Source: Clostridia bacterium
GTDB lineage: Bacteria > Bacillota > Clostridia > Oscillospirales > Acutalibacteraceae
Assembly: GCA_017428625.1 (NCBI GenBank)
Contig: JAFRQM010000049.1
Coordinates: forward strand, 124,001 to 188,000
Direction: 5' to 3'
Length of the DNA: 64,000 nt
The notes below the pieces were generated by a model. It was not told the DNA's origin, made no database searches, and worked only from the letters and a program-made list of their open reading frames with translations. Below, in pieces: positions 33,785 to 42,008 of the stretch. The position numbers were made by a program, and so were the translations under genes. The number at the start of each line of letters is the position of its first letter. The stretch's first letter is position 1.

Positions 33785-35155
33785 ATGAATTACGATGTTG
33801 TAATTATCGGCGCGGGTCCCGGCGGTATTTTCACCGCTTATGAACTTTCAAAAAACGACCCCCGTCTTAATATCGGTGTTTTTGAACTCGGTAATCCGCT
33901 TGAAAAAAGAATCTGCCCGATTGACGGTGATAAAGTCAAATCCTGCATAAGATGCAAAACCTGCGCCATTATGAGCGGATTCGGCGGAGCAGGCGCTTTT
34001 TCAGACGGCAAATACAATATCACAAACCAGTTCGGCGGCACACTTTATGAATATATCGGCAAAAACGAGGCGCTTGAACTTATGCGCTATGTTGACAATA
34101 TCAATATGTCATACGGCGGGCAGGGCACAAAGCTTTATTCGACTGCCGACACCAAAATCAAAAAAGCCTGCCTTGAAAACGGGCTTCACCTTCTTGACGC
34201 GCAGGTGCGACACCTCGGCACAGATATTAATTATAAAGTGCTTGAAAATCTTTATGCCGATCTGAGCGAAAAAGTCAGTTTTCATTTCAACACAGCCGTT
34301 CTGACTGTCAAAAAACTTGAAAACGGTTATGAGATTGAAACGGAAAAAGGCAAAGTCACCTGCAAATACTGCGTTGTTTCCGTCGGCAGAAGCGGCAGCA
34401 AATGGATGGAGAAAGTCTGCGCTTCGCTTGATATTCCCACACTTTCAAACCGTGTGGATATAGGCGTTCGCGTTGAACTGCCCGCGGCAATTTTCTCTCA
34501 CTTGACTGACGAACTTTATGAGAGCAAAATCGTTTACCGAACAGAAAAATTTGAAGACCTTGTTCGCACATTCTGTATGAATCCGCACGGTATTGTTGTT
34601 AATGAGAACACAAACGGAATAGTTACCGTAAACGGCCACAGTTACGAAGATGAGTCAAAACACACCGAAAACACTAATTTTGCTTTGCTTGTTTCAAAGC
34701 ATTTCTCAATTCCTTTCAAAGACAGCAACGGCTACGGCGAAAGCATTGCAAAACTCTCTAATATGCTGGGCGGCGGCGTAATTGTTCAGCGTTTCGGCGA
34801 CCTTGTGCGCGGAAGACGCTCAACTGTTTCACGCATAACCGAAAGTTATGTTACCCCGACTCTTTCCGCAACTCCGGGCGACCTGAGCCTTGTAATACCC
34901 AAAAGAATACTTGACGGCATAATCGAAATGATTTACGCGCTTGACAAAATAGCGCCCGGCACCGCAAATGACGACACGCTGCTTTACGGCGTTGAGGTCA
35001 AGTTCTATAATATGGAGGTTAAACTTGACGGCAACCTTCAGACTAACTGCGACGGGCTTTATGTTATCGGCGACGGCTCCGGCGTTACACATTCGCTCTC
35101 TCACGCCTCCGCCAGCGGCGTTTATGTTGCAAGACACATCCATTCAAGGGTTTAA
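33785..35155 (+). CDS. FAD-dependent oxidoreductase of the COG2509 type
   Basis: The product is 456 residues. The N-terminus (YDVVIIGAGPGGIFTAYEL) is an FAD-binding Rossmann motif. A cysteine-rich stretch CIRCKTCAIMSGFGGAGAFS follows at about residues 57-77, which is characteristic of the widespread but uncharacterised COG2509 dehydrogenases. The C-terminal second FAD contact is GLYVIGDGSGVTHSLSHASA. The physiological substrate is unknown. GGAGA lies 7 bases before the start. The metallophosphoesterase follows 12 bases later and shares its transcript. Confidence 0.9.
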   Translation: MNYDVVIIGAGPGGIFTAYELSKNDPRLNIGVFELGNPLEKRICPIDGDKVKSCIRCKTCAIMSGFGGAGAFSDGKYNITNQFGGTLYEYIGKNEALELMRYVDNINMSYGGQGTKLYSTADTKIKKACLENGLHLLDAQVRHLGTDINYKVLENLYADLSEKVSFHFNTAVLTVKKLENGYEIETEKGKVTCKYCVVSVGRSGSKWMEKVCASLDIPTLSNRVDIGVRVELPAAIFSHLTDELYESKIVYRTEKFEDLVRTFCMNPHGIVVNENTNGIVTVNGHSYEDESKHTENTNFALLVSKHFSIPFKDSNGYGESIAKLSNMLGGGVIVQRFGDLVRGRRSTVSRITESYVTPTLSATPGDLSLVIPKRILDGIIEMIYALDKIAPGTANDDTLLYGVEVKFYNMEVKLDGNLQTNCDGLYVIGDGSGVTHSLSHASASGVYVARHIHSRV

Positions 35156-35167
35156 AGGGGAGCGGTT

Positions 35168-36220
35168 ATGAGTTACCTTGAAGAAAACCTGAAATCAAAA
35201 ATTCCGCTCAGATTCAAAAACGGCAGTTTCAAGATTTTTGCAATCTCTGACCTGCACGGCATCCGCGATTACGATACCCGCCTTATCAGAGACCTTGAAG
35301 CGCTGCTCGACAGCGTAGAACCCGATTTTCTGTTTGTGCTCGGCGATATGGTATGGAATGACGCGCTTGACAGCGAAAAGAATCTTTCTACTTTTCTCAC
35401 CGATGTTTTCGGCGTTGTTGAAAAGCGGAACATTCTCTGGGCGCACGTGTTCGGCAACCATGACAACGATGTTGTATGGGCGGATTTCAGCCAGCAGAGC
35501 ATTTATGAAAAATTTGCGCATAACTTAACTAAACGCGGGCCGGAAGACATTCACGGCATCGGTAATTTTGTTCTGCCTGTCAGGGCTGAAAACAGTGACA
35601 GTATTGTTTTTAACATCTGGGGTGTTGACACCCACGACAGTATGAGTGACTTTATGCGTGAGTTCAGCCTCGGCGACCCGGGTAATAAATGGGATAAACA
35701 GTGCGTTTACCCCTCCTGCCTGCACGACTGGGGCGGCGGTTATGACACTTTAAACTTTGACCAGGTTATGTGGTATTTCAACTCCTCAAAGGAGCTTGAA
35801 GAATACGCGGGGCATAAAATACCCGGCATTATGGGTATGCATATCCCTCTGCCGGAGTATGTTATCGGCTATAAAAACACGGCTGAAACTAATTATGAAG
35901 GCACGCGCCGTGAGGCTGTGGGCTGCCCCGTCCTTAATTCCGGAATGTTCAACGCCCTTATTGACCGCGGAGATGTTAAAACTCTTGTTGCGGGGCACGA
36001 CCATATAAACGATTACACGGCAAAATATCTCGGAATAAATATGACCTATGACGCGGGGCTCAATTATGACGGCTATTGCGCCGACGACCTGAGAGGCGGC
36101 AGAGTTTTTGAGATAAGCGAAAGCGACCCGTGGAATGTTAAAACATATATGGTTCGCTGTAAAGATGTTGTTGAAAACTATCCCGGCACCTGCCTGCGAA
36201 AGAGCGAAAAAACGGAGTGA
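35168..36220 (+). CDS. cytosolic calcineurin-like metallophosphoesterase
   Basis: The product is 350 residues without a signal peptide. Metal-binding motifs run FAISDLHG, FVLGDMVWND, VFGNHDND, GMHIPLPE and VAGHDHIND. The spacing resembles the Dcr2/SIA1-type phosphoesterases (Dcr2-like purple acid phosphatase group) rather than the exported enzyme at 916-1911. The substrate is unknown. It ends a two-gene unit with the COG2509 flavoprotein and is closed by a UUCG terminator 8 bases after its stop. Confidence 0.87.
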   Translation: MSYLEENLKSKIPLRFKNGSFKIFAISDLHGIRDYDTRLIRDLEALLDSVEPDFLFVLGDMVWNDALDSEKNLSTFLTDVFGVVEKRNILWAHVFGNHDNDVVWADFSQQSIYEKFAHNLTKRGPEDIHGIGNFVLPVRAENSDSIVFNIWGVDTHDSMSDFMREFSLGDPGNKWDKQCVYPSCLHDWGGGYDTLNFDQVMWYFNSSKELEEYAGHKIPGIMGMHIPLPEYVIGYKNTAETNYEGTRREAVGCPVLNSGMFNALIDRGDVKTLVAGHDHINDYTAKYLGINMTYDAGLNYDGYCADDLRGGRVFEISESDPWNVKTYMVRCKDVVENYPGTCLRKSEKTE

Positions 36221-36228
36221 TTGATTAC

Positions 36229-36252
36229 GAACGCCTTCGGGCGTTCTTTTTT
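36229..36252 (+). terminator. UUCG-loop terminator
   Basis: GAACGCC-TTCG-GGCGTTC (36229-36246) followed by TTTTTT. It separates the plus-strand unit from the convergent gene ending at 36254. Confidence 0.92.
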
Positions 36253-36253
36253 A

Positions 36254-37072
36254 TCATAACCCCATCTCTGATTTGTATTTCCGGAACTCGCTTTCAACCC
36301 ACAGTTTTTCGTCAACGGGCGCATTGTAAAGCACGCTGACCCAATAGTTCAGCGGTTTTTTGATTTCATAACCGTTTTCGCTTACCGTATCAATGGCGAA
36401 AGCCAGGTTTTCGCTGTTTAACTGCCTGAATCTTTCGGTAACATCGCAAAGAGGTATATCATCGCCGCTTATTTTCACGGTTTTTCTGCCGCTGCAAACG
36501 GTGTCCGCATACGCCTGACAGATGCAGTCGAGCAGGCTGCTCCCGTAAATATCCGACAGCACATCATAATCAATACGGTTTTTAAACTCTTCCGTCACCA
36601 TATCTTTTTTTGACTGAAGACTTATTTGTTCGTTATTTGTTTGTTCAGTATTTATTTGTTCATTATTTATTACTTTGCGGTTTTCGCGCAACTGAATTTC
36701 AGAGGACTGTATTTCACAACACGGTTTTACCGTCTGCGTTTTTTCCGTTCGCGGGTTTTCGTGAACGGTGTTGCCGTTAACGGCGCTGTCGAACACGGTC
36801 CATTCTCCTGCGGAGTATCTGCCGTTTGCGCGCTGCATACCCTCTCTTTTTATAAAGCCCGCCTCCTCAAGTTCCGCCACAGCCGAACTGACGCTTGAGT
36901 AACCGTCGGAGCAGAGCGAGCAAATACCTTTTACGCTGAAACTCCAGTTTTCGGGTCTTGACACAATAAGAATATACACGCCCAGAGCCTTGGCAGAAAG
37001 GGTTTTCTCCCTTATTATTCCGTTGGGCACAAGAGTATATCCTGTTTTTTTAATCTGACAAAACTGCTTCAT
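36254..37072 (-). CDS. ICE/plasmid-type replication-initiator-like protein (winged helix plus DUF6017-like domain)
   Basis: The product is 272 residues. The N-terminal ~90 (LVPNGIIREKTLSAKALGVY, FSVKGICSLCSDGYSSVSSA, LEEAGFIKREG) form a winged helix-turn-helix as in phage/ICE replication organisers. A low-complexity Asn/Glu/Gln linker (about 125-150, NNEQINTEQTNNEQI) leads to a C-terminal domain (VLSDIYGSSLLDCICQAYAD ... LNYWVSVLYNAP) that resembles DUF6017. Such proteins normally sit on conjugative elements; here no relaxase, integrase or other element gene is nearby. The start has CAGGAGG 8 bases upstream. An inverted repeat TTGAC-N8-GTCAA (37126-37143) lies upstream, possibly an operator. 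Confidence 0.75.
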   Translation of the reverse strand: MKQFCQIKKTGYTLVPNGIIREKTLSAKALGVYILIVSRPENWSFSVKGICSLCSDGYSSVSSAVAELEEAGFIKREGMQRANGRYSAGEWTVFDSAVNGNTVHENPRTEKTQTVKPCCEIQSSEIQLRENRKVINNEQINTEQTNNEQISLQSKKDMVTEEFKNRIDYDVLSDIYGSSLLDCICQAYADTVCSGRKTVKISGDDIPLCDVTERFRQLNSENLAFAIDTVSENGYEIKKPLNYWVSVLYNAPVDEKLWVESEFRKYKSEMGL

Positions 37073-37210
37073 TTTACGACCTCCTGAAAAAAATCTTTCA
37101 CTAATAGCCGTAAAACGCGTTTTTCTTGACCTGTTTATGTCAATTTTTTTGTGTTTTCAACGAAAATTTAATATTCAGGTGTAAAAAATTAAGATTTTTT
37201 CTGTCTCTTG

Positions 37211-37248
37211 TAAAAAAACACCGTCTTCGTAAAATTACGAAAACGGTG
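37211..37248 (-). terminator. terminator of the minus-strand electron-transfer operon
   Basis: CACCGT-C-TTCGTAA (37219-37232) pairs with TTACGAA-A-ACGGTG (37235-37248) with one mismatch, followed on the minus strand by TTTTTTTACAAG. Confidence 0.85.
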
Positions 37249-37258
37249 GTTATGTTTT

Positions 37259-37543
37259 TTACAGATTCTTTTTTATTGCCTGCTTTGCGGCGTGGCGCAG
37301 AAGCGATCTTCCTGTTGAGCCGCCTAAAAGAGAGAGAGCGAAGTCGAGTATTTTTTCGTTTTCTTCCTGCTGTTCACGTTCTTTACGCTCAAGTTTCTGC
37401 TTCTTTTCAAGTTCATCCTGCTCGGCGCGTATTCTCTGCGCTTTGCTGAGAATGGCGTTTCGCAGTGTGGCTCCGCAGAACGGGCAGTTATGGTTGCCGG
37501 TAACCTCAACCACGCTGTCGCAGTATTCGCAAACTACGGTCAT
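37259..37543 (-). CDS. small zinc-ribbon protein
   Basis: The product is 94 residues from ATG 37543, which has GGAGG 7 bases upstream; an upstream in-frame ATG lies inside the DUF1667 gene. The N-terminus holds two CxxC pairs (VCEYCDSVVEV, HNCPFCGA) forming a zinc ribbon. A long charged helix of Lys/Glu/Gln (about residues 34-66) follows, then a basic tail (RSLLRHAAKQAIKKNL). It is the last gene of the GlpA-like/flavoprotein/DUF1667 operon, one base after DUF1667, and is closed by a terminator. The function is unknown. Confidence 0.8.
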   Translation of the reverse strand: MTVVCEYCDSVVEVTGNHNCPFCGATLRNAILSKAQRIRAEQDELEKKQKLERKEREQQEENEKILDFALSLLGGSTGRSLLRHAAKQAIKKNL

Positions 37544-37544
37544 A

Positions 37545-37910
37545 TCAAACCTCCGGGCAGTGATTTGTCGCAACAATGTCAACGCCTGTGCCGAGAATGT
37601 CGGCGCAAAGCACATCGCCTATTTTAACCGGTGCTTTAACCTCAACTTCGCGAAGAGCGTTTGCGCAATCGATTATTTTGCCTTTGGGAAGGGCGTCTGC
37701 AGATTTGCAGGGCACAACGGGATGAACTCCGCCGTCAACTTTAACGGTTGTTGTCAGGCTTCGCACGGGGTTTGTGCATTCGGTTCTCGCATAGGCGTCG
37801 CCGCGTTTGCAGGTGTTGCCGGTAACACTGAGGATTTCGCCGCTGTCGCTCATTTCAACGGTAATGCCGCAACCCATAGGACAGGCAACGCAGATAATAT
37901 TTTTAGTCAT
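37545..37910 (-). CDS. DUF1667-family redox-associated protein
   Basis: The product is 121 residues. It opens ICVACPMGCGITVEM and continues with a third cysteine block (VTGNTCKRGDAYARTEC), the cysteine-rich pattern of DUF1667. The cysteines suggest an Fe-S or zinc centre. Proteins of this family are found almost only beside GlpA-like dehydrogenases and a second flavoprotein, as here. They are thought to be the third part of an anaerobic glycerol-3-phosphate (or similar) dehydrogenase system; direct evidence is lacking. It begins 3 bases after the flavoprotein's stop, with GGAGG in the overlap. Confidence 0.88.
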   Translation of the reverse strand: MTKNIICVACPMGCGITVEMSDSGEILSVTGNTCKRGDAYARTECTNPVRSLTTTVKVDGGVHPVVPCKSADALPKGKIIDCANALREVEVKAPVKIGDVLCADILGTGVDIVATNHCPEV

Positions 37911-37913
37911 GGC

Positions 37914-39167
37914 TTATTCCTCCACTGATATTTCAACAAGTCCGCCTTCGGCGAATTTTGCAAGTTCGGATTCTTTGAGAACAACATTTTCCATTTCGCC
38001 GGGAGCGAGTCTCGGCTTTTTGCGCCTCATAATCTCATAGCCGTTATATTTGACAACTACGCTTGCGCCTTTATAAACCCTGCCTACTCTGAAATAGAGT
38101 TTGACATCTTCGCCCGCGTTGAGATTAACCTTCTGGGGCACAATGTATCTTACACCGCCGACACCTTTTGTTGAAATGTATTTTTTAGCCGGCGCGGTGC
38201 CGAGAACATATTTTGCAGCGCCTTCGCCTGCCGAATAACTTTCAAGCGTAACATAGTCAACAAGGTCGTGAACGTGAAGAACATTGCCGCAGGCGAATAC
38301 GCCGGGCTGTGTTGTCTCACGCGATTCGTCAACAACAGCGCCGCTTGTGACAGGGTCAAGTTCAATGCCTGCTTCTCTTGTGAGTTCGTTTTCGGGAATA
38401 AGACCGACAGAAAGCAGGAGTGTGTCGCACTCAATAAATCTTTCCGTTCCTTTGATGGGTCTGCGGTTTTCATCAACCTTGGCAACCGTTACGCCTTCAA
38501 GACGCTCGTTGCCGTGAATACGGATAACCGTGCAGCTCAGTTCAAGCGGAATGCCGTAATCGTCAAGGCACTGAACAATGTTTCTTGTAAGGCCGCTGGA
38601 GTAAGGCATAAGCTCGCATACAAGTTTAACCTCTGCGCCTTCAAGCGTCATTCTGCGCGCCATAATGAGACCGATATCGCCCGAGCCGAGAATAACAACT
38701 TTTTTGCCGGGCATATAGCCGTCAATGTTGACATATTTCTGAGCCGTGCCGGCGGTCATAACACCTGCGCAGCGTGTGCCCGGGGTGTTGAGCGCCCCTC
38801 TCGGTCTTTCGCGGCAGCCCATAGCGAGAATAACGGCTTTTGCCTGAATTTCAAGCAGACCGTCTGACGAGTTTACGGCATAAACTTTGTTGTCAGCCGT
38901 AACTTCAAGAACCATTGTGTCAATTTTATATTCAATATTTTTCTCTGTAACCTGCTGTATGAATCTGTCAGCGTATTCGGGGCCTGAAAGTTCTTCGCCG
39001 AAATAGTGAAGACCGAAACCCGTGTGAATGCACTGCTCAAGAATACCGCCCAGAGTTTCTGCTCTTTCAAGAACAAGAATGCTGTCAACTCCGCATTCTT
39101 TTGCTTTAACGGCGGCAGCCATACCTGCGGGGCCTCCGCCTACAACAACAATATCGTAACTAAGCAT
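37914..39167 (-). CDS. NAD(P)/FAD-dependent oxidoreductase, partner of GlpA-like protein
   Basis: The product is about 417 residues. It has two dinucleotide folds: YDIVVVGGGPAGMAAAVKA for FAD at the N-terminus, and VVILGSGDIGLIMARRM near residue 165 for NAD(P)H. VFACGNVLHVHDLVDYV is the second FAD contact. It resembles the HcnB/OoxA-like subunits that accept electrons from a GlpA-like dehydrogenase. Two ATGs lie at 39173 and 39167; GAGGTGA sits too close to the first and fits the second. The order GlpA-like, this gene, DUF1667 is a recurrent clostridial operon. Confidence 0.9.
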   Translation of the reverse strand: MLSYDIVVVGGGPAGMAAAVKAKECGVDSILVLERAETLGGILEQCIHTGFGLHYFGEELSGPEYADRFIQQVTEKNIEYKIDTMVLEVTADNKVYAVNSSDGLLEIQAKAVILAMGCRERPRGALNTPGTRCAGVMTAGTAQKYVNIDGYMPGKKVVILGSGDIGLIMARRMTLEGAEVKLVCELMPYSSGLTRNIVQCLDDYGIPLELSCTVIRIHGNERLEGVTVAKVDENRRPIKGTERFIECDTLLLSVGLIPENELTREAGIELDPVTSGAVVDESRETTQPGVFACGNVLHVHDLVDYVTLESYSAGEGAAKYVLGTAPAKKYISTKGVGGVRYIVPQKVNLNAGEDVKLYFRVGRVYKGASVVVKYNGYEIMRRKKPRLAPGEMENVVLKESELAKFAEGGLVEISVEE

Positions 39168-39178
39168 TCTCATTCACC

Positions 39179-40618
39179 TCATTTCGTTTTGCCGACAAGC
39201 AGTTTTGAATTGCCGCCGAATTTTGTAATATCGTCAAGGTTCAAACCGTGTTCACGGGCAAGCAGTTCAACAACCTTTGAGCCGCAGAAGCCGCCCTGGC
39301 ATCTGCCCATACCCGCTCTTGTTCTGCGTTTTACGCCGTCAACATCCGTTGCGGGGATGGGGGAGTGTATGGCGTCGAGAATTTCGCCTTCGGTAACTGT
39401 CTCGCAGCGGCAGATTATTCTGCCGTAACGCTTGTCTTTTGCTATAAGTTCTTTTCTTTCTTCATTTGTCATCTCATTGAAGCGCACAGGCGCCTTGCGT
39501 GAAGCCTCATAGTTTTCTTTGAGAGCCGCGCCTGTTTTTTCAACAATAAGGTCTTTTATATAAATGCCGATTGCGGGCGCCGCAGAAAGACCCGGCGATT
39601 CTATGCCCGCAACATTTATGAATGAAGGGTTCTTTTCGCTTTCGCTGATTATGAAGTCGTTTGTAGGGCTGTGAGCGCGAAGACCGGCAAATGATGTGAT
39701 GACATTTCTTGTGTTGATTTCGGGAACGGAAAGACGGGCTGCGTCAATAACGGAATCCAGAACATCGGCGTTTGTTGAAAGGTCTTCGTCAACCGAACCT
39801 ATGTCTATTGAACTGGGTCCTGTAATGACATTTCCGTCAACCGTCTTTGTTACGAGAATACCTTTACCCATTTCGCTCGGGCACTGGAAAATAACGGTGT
39901 TGGCAAGGTAACTCTGGTTTTTGTCAAGAAGCATATATTCGCCTTTACGGAAAACAATCTCAATGGAGTTGTCGCCGATAAGGGAAGCTATTTTTCCGCT
40001 GTGAATACCGGCGCAGTTTATAACATATTTTGCTTCAATTTTTTTGTCGCCGGAGCAGATTGAAAACAGTTTTGTGTTTTCGTCATAATCAATTTTCTCA
40101 ACTTCGTAGTTGAGTTCAACTTTTGTGCCGTTGAGAACGGCGTTTTCAGCCGATGCAATCGCGAGCTGGTAAGGGCAGACTATGCCGGCTGTTTTTGCGT
40201 AAAGCGCGCCTTTGGCGATTTCGTTTATATGCGGTTCGATTTCGCGGAGTTGTTCGCGGTTGAGTATCTCCATATCCGGAACGCCGTTTTCAATTCCTCT
40301 GTCATAAAGAGTCTGCAGAGTTTTAAGCTGATCTTCATAAAAAGCGACTACAACGCTTCCGCACTGCCGAAACGGCACATGAAGCCTTTTGCAGGTTTCG
40401 GGCATAAGTCTTGTGCCTTTAACATTGAATTTTGCTTTGAGAGTGCCGGGCATTGCGTCAAATCCGGCGTGAACAATGGCGCTGTTCGCTTTTGTAGTGC
40501 CCATAGCGACATCGTTGAACCTCTCAATAAGAACACTGCTGAGGTTGTAGTGGCTCAGTTCCATTGAAATCATTGAACCGATTACGCCTGCGCCGATAAC
40601 GGCAACATCATAAATCAT
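39179..40618 (-). CDS. GlpA-like FAD-dependent glycerol-3-phosphate dehydrogenase
   Basis: The product is 479 residues. The N-terminal DAO domain binds FAD (YDVAVIGAGVIGSMISMEL) and shows the G3P-dehydrogenase-like NSAIVHAGFD region. The C-terminus is a BFD-like [2Fe-2S] domain (IICRCETVTEGEI, GMGRCQGGFCG), as in anaerobic GlpA and related enzymes. The likely reaction is oxidation of glycerol-3-phosphate or a hydroxyacid, passing electrons to the next flavoprotein. GGGGGAAG precedes the start. It is the first gene of a four-gene operon with an extended -10 promoter 43 bases upstream. Confidence 0.88.
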   Translation of the reverse strand: MIYDVAVIGAGVIGSMISMELSHYNLSSVLIERFNDVAMGTTKANSAIVHAGFDAMPGTLKAKFNVKGTRLMPETCKRLHVPFRQCGSVVVAFYEDQLKTLQTLYDRGIENGVPDMEILNREQLREIEPHINEIAKGALYAKTAGIVCPYQLAIASAENAVLNGTKVELNYEVEKIDYDENTKLFSICSGDKKIEAKYVINCAGIHSGKIASLIGDNSIEIVFRKGEYMLLDKNQSYLANTVIFQCPSEMGKGILVTKTVDGNVITGPSSIDIGSVDEDLSTNADVLDSVIDAARLSVPEINTRNVITSFAGLRAHSPTNDFIISESEKNPSFINVAGIESPGLSAAPAIGIYIKDLIVEKTGAALKENYEASRKAPVRFNEMTNEERKELIAKDKRYGRIICRCETVTEGEILDAIHSPIPATDVDGVKRRTRAGMGRCQGGFCGSKVVELLAREHGLNLDDITKFGGNSKLLVGKTK

Positions 40619-40660
40619 TTTTACTTCCCCCTTGAAGTATATAATTCAGTCAATATAAAT

Positions 40661-40689
40661 ATATTATCATAGAAGTTTATATTAATCAA
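40661..40689 (-). promoter_or_regulatory. promoter of the GlpA-like operon
   Basis: Reading minus: TTGATT (40689-40684), a 17-base spacer and TAATAT (40666-40661) preceded by TATGA. This is the same extended -10 layout as at 10692 and 12443. A weak GC hairpin at about 40695-40720 between it and the upstream gene may be that gene's terminator. Confidence 0.65.
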
Positions 40690-40726
40690 TAAATAATCCG
40701 CCGCCGGAATGACGACGGAATAATTA

Positions 40727-41986
40727 TTAAAGATGTTTTGCGTTTTCAAGCAGGTATTTTTCCGCTTCTGAGTTCCACAGCCCGTTCGTTTTGGCGACAA
40801 TTTGAGCCAGTTTTGCAAACAAAGGGTCTTCTTTGCCTTTTTCCTCAAAATCGGCAATAGCGGTAAGCGGGAGTGAAATGCCGGTGTAGATAAGTTTTTT
40901 GCCTCCGGGTATATGCGGCAGGTTGAGTGTTGTTTCAACAACACTGTCAAGACCGCCGATGTGAGTGACAAGAATAGCCGGTGTAAGCTTGTTCTCTTTA
41001 ATCATTTCAATACTTTCAATCATATCGTTGGTGTTGCCGCCGGATGTGCCTGTTATGTGAGTGGCGGAATAGTGAACGTTATAGAAATTGAAAGGCGCGC
41101 TGAACTGAGGATTTGTGGGGCCCGCGAAGAAATTGAGACAGCCGTCCGCTCCGAGCATTTTATCCGCCGTTTCAATAACAGAGGCAACGGGAGCGAACAC
41201 GAAAACATCGTCAAAGGCTCCGCCCGCAAGTTCTTTGAGATATTCGTCGGGCGCATCGACATCTGCCGTATTCACATAAGAAAGTTTTATTCCGTTTTTC
41301 GCCGCTTCTTCGGGTGTGAGAAGTTCTTCGGCTCTTTTAAGACGGGCATTGTCAATGTCGGTAACAATCAGCACCGAAGGGCGAAGAGGGCAGTGGATAA
41401 TATAATCTATCGCGGCAAGTCCCATTGGGCCGACGCCCGCGAGAATAGCCATTCTGCCGCCTTCTTTTATTCCCATTTTATGTTCGTAACTGCCTCTTTC
41501 GGTGTGGTAACTTGCGTGAAACGCGCCGATTACGCACGAAAGAGGTTCGGTCAGTGAACCGCAGAAATAATTGTCGCTGTCATAGGGCAGAAGGCAGTTC
41601 ATAATCATAACCTCTTCGGGGATTATAATATATGTTGCGTCTCCGCCTATGTATCTGAACGAGTAGCCGGGGGCGTCAAGCGAGCCTTTGTAATTTATGG
41701 AGGGCTGAATTACAAACTTGTCGCCCGCCTTGTATTTACCTGCCCATTTTGCGCCGATTTTAACAAGTTCGCCGCAGAATTCGTGGCCGATTATTGTCGG
41801 GTTTTCGGCAACATCATCGGGAACTCTTTTGTGACCCGCACCCTGCATTGCCGCCTTGTATGAAGACATACAAATACTGTCGGAAACAACTTTAGCGAGT
41901 ATTTCGCTTTCTTTTATTTCGGGGAGTTCAAAACTCTCCATACGCAGGTCGTTTTTACCGTAAATTCTTACTGCTGTTGTTTTCAT
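40727..41986 (-). CDS. medium-chain zinc-dependent dehydrogenase (sorbitol/sorbose-1-phosphate type)
   Basis: The product is 419 residues. The N-terminal GroES-like catalytic domain has SDSICMSSYKAAMQG, the zinc/catalytic GHEFCGELVKIG and a C-terminal Rossmann domain beginning MAILAGVGPMGLAAIDYI. Its length and the insert after GHE resemble L-sorbose-1-phosphate reductase-like MDR enzymes, so a polyol or polyol-phosphate is a plausible substrate; this is inference. It is the last gene of an operon with two xylose-isomerase-fold enzymes upstream. GGAGG lies 6 bases before the start. Confidence 0.87.
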   Translation of the reverse strand: MKTTAVRIYGKNDLRMESFELPEIKESEILAKVVSDSICMSSYKAAMQGAGHKRVPDDVAENPTIIGHEFCGELVKIGAKWAGKYKAGDKFVIQPSINYKGSLDAPGYSFRYIGGDATYIIIPEEVMIMNCLLPYDSDNYFCGSLTEPLSCVIGAFHASYHTERGSYEHKMGIKEGGRMAILAGVGPMGLAAIDYIIHCPLRPSVLIVTDIDNARLKRAEELLTPEEAAKNGIKLSYVNTADVDAPDEYLKELAGGAFDDVFVFAPVASVIETADKMLGADGCLNFFAGPTNPQFSAPFNFYNVHYSATHITGTSGGNTNDMIESIEMIKENKLTPAILVTHIGGLDSVVETTLNLPHIPGGKKLIYTGISLPLTAIADFEEKGKEDPLFAKLAQIVAKTNGLWNSEAEKYLLENAKHL

Positions 41987-42008
41987 AACTGCCTCCGTTG
42001 GTAATGAG

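Noticed and set aside
36620..36670. Short AT-rich tandem repeats resembling a repeat array
   Set aside because: They encode the low-complexity NEQ linker of the protein and are too short and irregular for CRISPR or iterons.
37126..37143. Inverted repeat TTGAC-N8-GTCAA upstream of the replication-like gene
   Set aside because: It contains a TTGACA on the minus strand, but no -10 at a workable distance was found. Kept only as a weak operator candidate.
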